Shown here piece by piece: positions 43,932-49,650 of a stretch of 49,650 nucleotides of DNA (the stretch's first letter is position 1; the number at the start of each line of letters is the position of its first letter). A model generated the notes under the pieces. That model worked only from the letters and a program-made list of their open reading frames with translations. It did no database searches and was not told the origin of the DNA. The stretch spans positions 1 through 49,650 of the forward strand of contig CAMJKI010000009.1 of the NCBI GenBank assembly GCA_946406355.1, in the 5' to 3' direction. The translations under genes were made by a program, and so were the position numbers. The DNA comes from an uncultured Bacteroidales bacterium (GTDB lineage: Bacteria > Bacteroidota > Bacteroidia > Bacteroidales > UBA932).

Positions 43932-44687
43932 TTAGAAGATCCACTTAAGACCGGCGCAGGGACGGGCCCAGAAGCCGCGGGATGTGCCGAAATCCCAGCT
44001 GAGTTCTACCTCGCCGCCGATATTGAGATTGTCCACACCGAACCACTGGCCCACGTTGTACCAGAGCTGCGGCTCGGAGATGAACACAACGTGGGATTTT
44101 TCCAGGTTGGTAAGCGGCGCGCCCTTTTCATCGTAGTACAGGATATGGTCTTCCCACCAGAAATCGGCAAAGCCGCTGAAACGGAGACCCTTGAGACCGA
44201 AGAGGTCCTGCATGCCCCATACGAAGGTGAACTGCATGGGAACCTGCTGGACGGCGCCAAAAATCTTTTTGTACAGCACCTTGAAATTGAAGGTGTTGTT
44301 GAAATTGGCCGAATGGACGAAATAATCTATGCCCCCCAGGACGGCGTGGTTGATGTAGTATTTATTGTATATGCCGCCGTTATATTCCACCTGCAGGCTG
44401 AAGTTTCCCAGCACCGGAACATTCTGCCAGAAGTTCAGGCAGCGGGCAATCTCCGCGTAGGTGCCGGTAGGGGCCTTGACACCGTCGTTGGCCTTGTGGT
44501 TGAAGTCGTAATCGACAAAGAAGAAGGTGTTTCCCCAATTGTCATTGTAGAAACCTTCCAGGGTGGCGGTAACCTGCTGGCGGTCGCTGCCAAAATCATA
44601 GAAAAGCTGAAGGTTGGTCTGGGCCTTGGCTAGTTGGCCGAAGGCAAGGGCCGCCACGGCAATGGCGAGAATGGTTTTCTTGGACAT
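43932..44687 (-). CDS. Tsx-like / DUF5020-type outer-membrane channel
   Basis: A 251-residue outer-membrane protein with a signal peptide (MSKKTILAIAVAALAFGQLAKA). The mature part is built of amphipathic beta-strands rich in aromatic residues (NLQLFYDFGSDRQQVTATLE, WGNTFFFVDYDF, FTFVWGMQDLFGL, FSGFADFWWE) and ends in LKWIF, with a terminal Phe as needed for BamA-mediated insertion. It resembles the nucleoside-specific channel Tsx family and DUF5020. Its place between two nucleobase permease genes (1 base after uraA-like, 12 before AzgA-like) supports passage of nucleobases or nucleosides across the outer membrane. That role is inferred from context. Confidence 0.8.
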   Translation of the reverse strand: MSKKTILAIAVAALAFGQLAKAQTNLQLFYDFGSDRQQVTATLEGFYNDNWGNTFFFVDYDFNHKANDGVKAPTGTYAEIARCLNFWQNVPVLGNFSLQVEYNGGIYNKYYINHAVLGGIDYFVHSANFNNTFNFKVLYKKIFGAVQQVPMQFTFVWGMQDLFGLKGLRFSGFADFWWEDHILYYDEKGAPLTNLEKSHVVFISEPQLWYNVGQWFGVDNLNIGGEVELSWDFGTSRGFWARPCAGLKWIF

Positions 44688-44688
44688 G

Positions 44689-46041
44689 TTATTTTCTTAA
44701 TGAAGGATTAATCTCAAAGTTGACGGCTTTGTCGGCATCGGGATTGGTGCCGAACTCATAATCTTTTCCGGGCAGCACGGCATTGAGGATGGCGCCCACC
44801 AGAGCGGCCACAGCCAGGCCGCTGAGGGAGGCGAAGCCCAGGGAAATGGCATCGTTGGCGCCGTATTTGATACCCACAGCCAGCACCAGGATGAGGGCCA
44901 TCACAATCACGTTCCGGCTCTTGGTAAAGTCTACCCGGTTCTCTACGATATTGCGTATACCCACTGCGGATATCATACCGTACAGAATCAGGGAAACGCC
45001 GCCGATGGTGGCAGCCGGCATGCAGGCGATGACGGCGCTGAACTTGGGACAGAAGCTGAGGATTATGGCAAACACGGCCGCAATCCTGATTACACGCGGG
45101 TCATAAACCCGGGTCATGTTAAGGACTCCGGTGTTTTCTCCGTAAGTGGTGTTGGCCGGAGCGCCGAACAGCGAAGCTATCATGGTGGCCAGGCCGTCAC
45201 CTATGAGGGTGCGGTGCAGGCCCGGATCTTCCAGGTAATTGATGCCCGTGGTGGAGGAAATGGCGCACATGTCGCCGATGTGTTCCATCATGGTGGCCAG
45301 GGAAATGGGCACGATGGCAATAATGGCGCTGGTCACCAGCCCCCAGTTGGGATTGCTGAACACATGGAAAGCCGTGTTTTCCCATTGGAAGGGAAGGCCG
45401 ATCCAAGCGGCTTCCTTAACGCTGGAGAAGTCGCAGAGACCGAAACAGGCGGCAACAAGGTACGAACCCAGCACCCCCAGCAGGATGGGAATGACGCGTA
45501 TCATCTTCCGGCCCCAGATGTTGCACACTATGATGATGGCAATGGCCAGCAGGGCTATCCACCAGTTGCTGATGCAGTTGCTGATGGCGCTGCCGCTGAG
45601 CGTAAGGCCGATGGCGATGATGATGGGCCCCGTGACGATGGGCGGGAAGTAGCGCATTACCCGTTTGGCGCCAAAGGCGGCAAACAGCCCGGCCAGCACA
45701 AAATAAATTATGCCTGCCGAGAATACTCCGATGCAGGCATAAGGCAAGGATTCCGAGACGCTTAACCCTTGGGCTTCTCCCATGGAGACAATGGCTGCAT
45801 AGCCGCCCAGGAAGGCAAAGGATGAACCCAGGAATGCCGGGACCTTCATCTTGGTAAAGAAGTGGAAAAGGAGGGTTCCCAGGCCTGCAAAGAGCAGGGT
45901 GGCGCTCATGGAGAGGCCGGTAATTACCGGCACCAGTACCGTGGCTCCGAACATGGCAAACATGTGCTGGAGGCCCAGGGTGAGCATTTTGCCCGTTCCA
46001 AGGGTACGGGCATCATAAATGGCTTGCTGTTGTTTTGACAT
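44689..46041 (-). CDS. NCS2 uracil/xanthine-type permease
   Basis: A 450-residue polytopic permease of the NCS2 family (UraA/PbuX group). Start at MSKQQQAIYDARTLGTGKML; the 38 codons before it cover the promoter and were rejected. Motifs: GLQHMFAMFGATVLVP, PPIVTGPIIIAIGLTLSG, ISLATMMEHIGDMCAIS with the substrate-binding Glu, and GAPANTTYGENTGVLNMT (the NTxxxENxG motif). Uracil is the likeliest substrate given that UraA-type signature, but xanthine is possible. First gene of the nucleobase operon; the Tsx-like gene follows after one base. Confidence 0.92.
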   Translation of the reverse strand: MSKQQQAIYDARTLGTGKMLTLGLQHMFAMFGATVLVPVITGLSMSATLLFAGLGTLLFHFFTKMKVPAFLGSSFAFLGGYAAIVSMGEAQGLSVSESLPYACIGVFSAGIIYFVLAGLFAAFGAKRVMRYFPPIVTGPIIIAIGLTLSGSAISNCISNWWIALLAIAIIIVCNIWGRKMIRVIPILLGVLGSYLVAACFGLCDFSSVKEAAWIGLPFQWENTAFHVFSNPNWGLVTSAIIAIVPISLATMMEHIGDMCAISSTTGINYLEDPGLHRTLIGDGLATMIASLFGAPANTTYGENTGVLNMTRVYDPRVIRIAAVFAIILSFCPKFSAVIACMPAATIGGVSLILYGMISAVGIRNIVENRVDFTKSRNVIVMALILVLAVGIKYGANDAISLGFASLSGLAVAALVGAILNAVLPGKDYEFGTNPDADKAVNFEINPSLRK

Positions 46042-46067
46042 GAAGTTTGAGGTGTTTTTGGGCACAT

Positions 46068-46075
46068 CAAATTTA
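46068..46075 (-). promoter_or_regulatory. -7 element of the nucleobase operon
   Basis: On the minus strand TAAATTTG, an exact match, 26 bases before the ATG at 46041. No clear -33 TTTG at the expected distance. No purine riboswitch-like stems are visible in the short leader. Confidence 0.6.
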
Positions 46076-46129
46076 CAAAAAATCTCCCGTGTTGGAATTA
46101 AATAATCAAGATTTTTGTGTAAGTTTGCA

Positions 46130-46137
46130 TTTACCAA
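46130..46137 (+). promoter_or_regulatory. -7 element of the third CE1-type esterase gene
   Basis: TAAGTTTG, an exact match, 23 bases before the ATG at 46161. It is divergent from the nucleobase operon promoter, with 54 bases between the two -7 boxes. Confidence 0.6.
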
Positions 46138-46160
46138 AACAAATAACCAAAACAAAAGAT

Positions 46161-47384
46161 ATGAAAAAGTTTATCCTCATCGCCTTTACCCTGCTCCTGG
46201 GCACAAGCGCCTTTGCCCAGCAGGCCCTTTTCGGCGGACCGTCCGTAGAGTCCCCCGTAATTAATCCCGACGGCACCGTAACCTTCCGCTATCAGGCTCC
46301 CAAGGCCATCAAGGTGCAGCTCACCGGCGATTTCCTGCCCACCCAGCATATGGAATACGAGATGAACGGTCAGAAGATAGCCTTCGACTCTCCCGGCGTG
46401 GCCGATCTGCAGGAGCGCCCGGGCGGTGTATGGGAATACACCACGCCTTTTGTGGTGGAACCGGAAATGTACACCTACACCTTCCGTGTAGACGGCAATT
46501 CGGTCGTCGACCCCAACAACATGTTCGTGAACCGGGATGTAGCCAGCCTCACCAGTGTGCTGCTGGTTCCCAAGGCCGGTGCGCGCAGCGATCTGTATGC
46601 CATTCATAAAGTGCCGCACGGCACCGTCTCCAAGGTCTGGTACCATTCCGACAAGGCCGGTTTCGATCGCCGCTTAACGGTGTACACCCCTGCCGGTTAC
46701 GAGAAATCCAAAGCCAAGTATCCGGTTCTCTTTGTGCTGCACGGCATCGGCGGTGACGAGGATGCCTGGGTAACCCAGGGTCGCGCCACCCAAATCCTGG
46801 ACAACCTCATTGCCCGCGGCCAGGCCAAGCCCATGATTGTGGTGTTCACCAATGGCAATATCTCGGAAGAGGCCGCTCCGCTGGAGAATTCCACCGGCTA
46901 CACCCGTCCCACCATGTCCCTTCCTCAAACCATGGAAGGCTCCTTCGAAACCGCTTTCCCGGAAATTGTGAAGTTCATCGAATCCAACTACCGCACCATC
47001 GGCAAAAAGCAGGGCCGTGCCATCTGCGGCCTTTCCATGGGCGGTTTCCACACGCTGTACATCACCCTCAACAATCCGGATATGTTCAACTACTCCGGCA
47101 TGTTCTCGGCCGCTATCGGCACGGGATCGGAGCAGTCCGCCACCGGTAATCCGGAAATCTATAAGGATATGGACGGCAAACTGGCCACCTATTTTGCCAA
47201 GAAGCCTGCGCTGCTGTGGATCGGCATCGGCAAAACGGACTTCCTCATCCAGTCCAACAACGACTTCCGCAAGAAACTGGATGCCGCCGGCTACCCGTAC
47301 AAGTACATGGAAACCGACGGCGGCCATATCTGGCGCAACTGGAGAATCTACTTCTCCGAATTTGTTCCGCTGCTGTTCAAGTAG
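46161..47384 (+). CDS. CE1-type esterase with N-terminal CBM48-like domain (copy C)
   Basis: A 407-residue secreted enzyme. Signal peptide MKKFILIAFTLLLGTSAFA; upstream in-frame codons cover the promoter. CBM48-like sandwich at about 30-125 (GTVTFRYQAPKAIKVQLTGD, EMYTYTFRVDGNSVVDPNN). Esterase D-like domain: [36 protein letters not shown], nucleophile Ser292 in CGLSMGGFHTL, acid in GIGKTDF, His in GGHIWRNWRIYFSEF. This is the closest of the three copies to the canonical gut feruloyl/acetyl esterases. It is monocistronic, apart from the esterase run. The convergent CYTH gene ends one base after its stop, without a terminator. Confidence 0.9.
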   Translation: MKKFILIAFTLLLGTSAFAQQALFGGPSVESPVINPDGTVTFRYQAPKAIKVQLTGDFLPTQHMEYEMNGQKIAFDSPGVADLQERPGGVWEYTTPFVVEPEMYTYTFRVDGNSVVDPNNMFVNRDVASLTSVLLVPKAGARSDLYAIHKVPHGTVSKVWYHSDKAGFDRRLTVYTPAGYEKSKAKYPVLFVLHGIGGDEDAWVTQGRATQILDNLIARGQAKPMIVVFTNGNISEEAAPLENSTGYTRPTMSLPQTMEGSFETAFPEIVKFIESNYRTIGKKQGRAICGLSMGGFHTLYITLNNPDMFNYSGMFSAAIGTGSEQSATGNPEIYKDMDGKLATYFAKKPALLWIGIGKTDFLIQSNNDFRKKLDAAGYPYKYMETDGGHIWRNWRIYFSEFVPLLFK

Positions 47385-47385
47385 G

Positions 47386-47859
47386 CTATTTCCAGCTTTT
47401 GAAGGGATGCTGGCATAACTGCGCGTTGTAGTAGCGCCGGTCCCCGGTAACTTCCTGTCCCAGCCAAGAAGGCCTTTCAAAGGGTTCGTCGGGCTGGGAC
47501 AGTTCTATTTCGGCCATCACCAGACCCTCGTTCTCCCCAAAGAACTCGTCCACTTCAAAATAACGGACGGGGCCTGCCGGAACTATCCAGCGAATTTTGT
47601 CGATGCTGCCGGGTTTGCACAGCAGAAACAGCTCCCGGGCGTCTTCCAGGGGGATTTCGCGCTCCCATTCCTGGCGGGAGACGCCATCGGCCGAAGGGCC
47701 CTTGATGGTGAGGAAACCCTGCTTGTCGCGGATGCGGACGCGGACGGAATTGCCGCTGTCGTGGGCTATGTAGCCCTGGCAGATGTGATAGGATTTAATG
47801 GCGGCAGCCTTGTAGGAACTGTCTTTTACCAGGAATTTTCTTTCGGTTTCGATATGCAT
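47386..47859 (-). CDS. CYTH-domain protein, probable inorganic triphosphatase
   Basis: A 157-residue protein of the CYTH superfamily, in the short single-domain bacterial group. The ExExK motif reads IETERKFLV near the N-terminus, and the alternating charged strands follow: SVRVRIRDKQGFLTIKG, WEREIPLEDARELF, YFEVDEFF, VMAEIELSQPDE, near the end EVTGDRRYYNAQL. Known short members hydrolyse triphosphate in a tunnel with a metal; adenylate cyclase activity is much less likely. It starts one base before nadD ends, forming a compact gmk-nadD-CYTH unit on the minus strand. Confidence 0.88.
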   Translation of the reverse strand: MHIETERKFLVKDSSYKAAAIKSYHICQGYIAHDSGNSVRVRIRDKQGFLTIKGPSADGVSRQEWEREIPLEDARELFLLCKPGSIDKIRWIVPAGPVRYFEVDEFFGENEGLVMAEIELSQPDEPFERPSWLGQEVTGDRRYYNAQLCQHPFKSWK

Positions 47860-47860
47860 G

Positions 47861-48418
47861 TTACATCAGCCATTTGGACATGTCCTTGCCTTCCGCCAGG
47901 GCTTCGCGGATTTCCGTGGAGGAAATGGTTACCAGCGGGGCCTTGAGCAACGTTATCTTATAAGAAGGGTCTTCCTTCATCAGACGGGCTTTCAGGTGGC
48001 CCCGGTGATAACCCTTGCGGGGGAAAACCACCACGCCGTACTCCCTTAGAATGCGGCCGTAGTCCCGCCAGCGGGAGAAACTCTCCAGATTGTCGGCCCC
48101 TATTACCAGGGTGAAGTTATTCTCCGGTTCGCGGGCTTTGAGGGCATCCAGGGTACGGATGGTATATTGCGGCGGTGTCATCCGGAGCTCTATGTCATCG
48201 GCCTTAACCTTCAGGTCCGGATGGCGGGCCAGGGCTTCCAGGGCTGCGTCAAAGCGGTCTTGCCCGGCCGGCAGGCTGTGGGTTTGCTTAAAGGGGTTCA
48301 GCGGGGTAACTACCAGATACACACAGTCAAAACCCGCATCCCGGGTAAGGTGGCGGATAATGGCTTCGTGGCCCTTGTGCAGGGGATTGAAGCTGCCGGA
48401 ATAGACGGCTATTCGCAT
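47861..48418 (-). CDS. nadD: Nicotinate-nucleotide adenylyltransferase
   Basis: A 185-residue nucleotidyltransferase: NaMN plus ATP to deamido-NAD plus pyrophosphate, the step before NAD synthetase. Nucleotide motif YSGSFNPLHKGHEAI near residues 6-20, then LVVTPLNPFKQ, FTLVIGADNLESFSRW, VVVFPRKGY, and the C-terminal ISSTEIREAL motif. Length and motif order are typical. Its first 10 bases overlap the end of gmk and the CYTH gene follows after one base, so the three share a transcript. Confidence 0.94.
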   Translation of the reverse strand: MRIAVYSGSFNPLHKGHEAIIRHLTRDAGFDCVYLVVTPLNPFKQTHSLPAGQDRFDAALEALARHPDLKVKADDIELRMTPPQYTIRTLDALKAREPENNFTLVIGADNLESFSRWRDYGRILREYGVVVFPRKGYHRGHLKARLMKEDPSYKITLLKAPLVTISSTEIREALAEGKDMSKWLM

Positions 48419-48975
48419 AGGAAGGCGTCCACCATTTCTTCGGCCTCGCGGAAGGCGGTGGCCAGATCGTCGTTGATGAGCACGCGGTCGAACTGGGGAG
48501 CGTAAGTCATTTCTTCGGCGGCCTTGGCTACGCGCTTTTCAATTTCTTCCATGGGGTCCGTGGCCCGGCCGATGAGACGCTCCCGCAGCACTTCCACCGA
48601 AGGCGCCTGGATGAAGACGGAAAGAGCCTGCTTGCCGAAGTACTTCTTCAGGTTAACGCCGCCCTTCACATCCACGTCAAAGATAATCACATGCCCTTTG
48701 GCCCAGATACGGTTTACCTCGCTCTTGAGGGTGCCGTAAAAACGGTCCGGATATACTTCCTCGAATTCCACGAATTTGCCGTCCCGGATGAGGAGACGGA
48801 AGATATCGGCCGAATAGAAGAGATATTCCACTCCGTCCTGCTCCTGGCCGCGCGGAGGGCGGGAAGTGGCCGATACGGAGAACTCCACTTCCGGGTGCAA
48901 ACCCAGGATGTGGTTTACGATGGTGCTCTTGCCGGAACCGGAAGGAGCCGAAAATATCAAAACTTTACCGGGCAT
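48409..48975 (-). CDS. gmk: Guanylate kinase
   Basis: A 188-residue enzyme: GMP plus ATP to GDP plus ADP. P-loop SAPSGSGKST at about 9-18, GMP-binding parts SVSATSRPPRGQEQDGVEY and FVEFEEVYPDRFYGT, the DVDVKGG segment with Walker B character, lid LRERLIGRATD, and FDRVLINDD near the C-terminus. The start at 48975 gives the standard N-terminus (MPGKVLIFSA). A far longer upstream reading overlaps the divergent aldolase gene and was rejected. First gene of the gmk-nadD-CYTH unit. Confidence 0.96.
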   Translation of the reverse strand: MPGKVLIFSAPSGSGKSTIVNHILGLHPEVEFSVSATSRPPRGQEQDGVEYLFYSADIFRLLIRDGKFVEFEEVYPDRFYGTLKSEVNRIWAKGHVIIFDVDVKGGVNLKKYFGKQALSVFIQAPSVEVLRERLIGRATDPMEEIEKRVAKAAEEMTYAPQFDRVLINDDLATAFREAEEMVDAFLCE

Positions 48976-48992
48976 ATTTTTTCTTCTTTCTA

Positions 48993-49000
48993 CAAAAATA
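48993..49000 (-). promoter_or_regulatory. -7 element of the gmk operon
   Basis: On the minus strand TATTTTTG, an exact TAnnTTTG match, 17 bases before the gmk ATG. It lies only 2 bases from the divergent -7 box of the aldolase gene. Confidence 0.7.
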
Positions 49001-49002
49001 GT

Positions 49003-49010
49003 TAAATTTG
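49003..49010 (+). promoter_or_regulatory. -7 element of the aldolase gene
   Basis: TAAATTTG, an exact match, 40 bases before the ATG at 49051. Back-to-back with the gmk -7 box (gap GT). An A/T-rich leader follows. Confidence 0.7.
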
Positions 49011-49050
49011 TGGGCTTTAAGAAATTATTTATTCTATTTAATACAAAACT

Positions 49051-49650
49051 ATGGTATCTTACAAAGAACTGGGCCTTGTGAACACCCGCGAGATGTTCAA
49101 GAAGGCCGTCGCCGGCGGTTACGCCATCCCCGCTTTCAACTTCAACAACATGGAGCAGCTGCAGGCCATCATCATGGCTGCCGCCGAGACCAAATCCCCG
49201 GTTATCCTCCAGGTTTCCAAAGGCGCGCGTAACTACGCCAACCAAACCCTTCTCCGCTACATGGCCGAAGGTGCTGTGGCTTACGCCAAGGAACTGGGCT
49301 GGAAGAATCCCCAGATCGTCCTTCACCTGGACCACGGTGACAGCTTCGAAACCTGCAAGAGCTGCGTAGATTTCGGCTTCTCTTCCGTGATGATCGACGC
49401 CTCCTCCCTTCCTTACGAGGAGAACATCGCCCTCACCAAGAAGGTGGTGGATTATGCCCATCAGTTCGACGTAACCGTAGAGGCCGAACTGGGTGTGCTT
49501 GCCGGCGTAGAGGATGAGGTTTCCGCCGCCGAATCCCACTACACCAAGCCGGAAGAGGTGATCGACTTCGCTACCCGCACCGGTTGCGACTCCCTGGCCA
49601 TCTCCATCGGCACCTCCCACGGCGCCTACAAGTTCACCCCGGAGCAGTGC
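49051..49650 (+). CDS. fba: Class II fructose-bisphosphate aldolase, 5' part
   Basis: The first 200 codons of a zinc-dependent class II aldolase, cut by the window end. Seen: the typical start AGGYAIPAFNFNNMEQLQAI, the metal and substrate stretch VLHLDHGDSFETCKSCVDFG with the zinc His and catalytic Asp of HLDHGD, FSSVMIDASSLPYEENI, VEAELGVLAGVEDEV with a further conserved Glu, and LAISIGTSHGAYKF with another zinc His. It cleaves fructose-1,6-bisphosphate in glycolysis and forms it in gluconeogenesis. The tagatose-bisphosphate variant cannot be excluded from this half. Start at ATG 49051 follows its own promoter. Confidence 0.95.
   Translation, partial: MVSYKELGLVNTREMFKKAVAGGYAIPAFNFNNMEQLQAIIMAAAETKSPVILQVSKGARNYANQTLLRYMAEGAVAYAKELGWKNPQIVLHLDHGDSFETCKSCVDFGFSSVMIDASSLPYEENIALTKKVVDYAHQFDVTVEAELGVLAGVEDEVSAAESHYTKPEEVIDFATRTGCDSLAISIGTSHGAYKFTPEQC

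Noticed and set aside
42579..44633. 684-codon open frame on the plus strand
   Set aside because: It is antisense to the purine permease and Tsx-like genes, whose sense frames have clear family motifs. The translation is His/Gly/Asp-rich without recognisable domains.
48976..49620. N-terminal extension of guanylate kinase
   Set aside because: Antisense to the aldolase gene and across both promoters. The P-loop sits correctly from the 48975 start.

Overview
The window reads as a piece of chromosome from a Bacteroidales bacterium, probably an uncultured gut or rumen polysaccharide degrader of fairly high GC. Evidence: many genes carry the Bacteroidetes -7 promoter element TAnnTTTG, often with a TTG or TTTG about 19-21 bases upstream. 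Secreted enzymes and lipoproteins dominate. Family content is typical of the order: GH2/3/43/94/125, M64 peptidase, LytS/LytTR two-component pair, Bacteroidetes outer-membrane barrels. No genus can be fixed from sequence alone.

Layout. 1-4958 is an accessory-looking stretch. It starts with the 3' half of a tRNA-Arg(CCT) gene and its terminator. It then holds a small outer-membrane protein, an AbiE-type toxin-antitoxin pair, a thioredoxin-fold lipoprotein, a frame-broken membrane ORF and a truncated AAA ATPase fragment that stops at a perfect 21-bp inverted repeat. Modular GC-rich repeats follow three minus-strand genes here. 4958-18287 is glycan metabolism: a GH125 mannosidase divergent from a GH94 phosphorylase, a DUF554 membrane protein, a tryptophanase/tyrosine phenol-lyase-like PLP enzyme, and three GH3 enzymes. 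18339-24142 is mixed housekeeping and envelope: M48 lipoprotein peptidase, dihydrolipoamide dehydrogenase, lytic transglycosylase, FMN-binding exported protein, patatin, M64 peptidase.

24236-42507 is mostly plus strand. It holds a 1287-residue GH2 with an inserted LamG domain, an outer-membrane receptor-like barrel, a LytS-type kinase with its LytTR regulator, a SASA esterase, DUF1232 and MntP membrane proteins, then a closely packed run of an alpha/beta hydrolase, two CE1-type esterases, a type-B carboxylesterase and a double GH43-CBM6-like enzyme. The enzyme set suggests deacylation plus removal of arabinose/xylose from hemicellulose, with GH3 and GH94 handling the oligosaccharides. No SusC/SusD pair is present. 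42588-46041 is a minus-strand nucleobase-uptake operon (NCS2 uracil-type permease, Tsx-like outer-membrane channel, AzgA-type purine permease). The end holds a third CE1-type esterase, CYTH protein, nadD, gmk and the 5' part of a class II fructose-bisphosphate aldolase.

No CRISPR array, rRNA, intact transposase or prophage was seen. I did not find a clear new multi-gene system. The strongest leads are the divergent PLP lyase, a hairpin straddling the start of the third GH3 gene, the repeats placed after stop codons, and the decayed element beside the tRNA.
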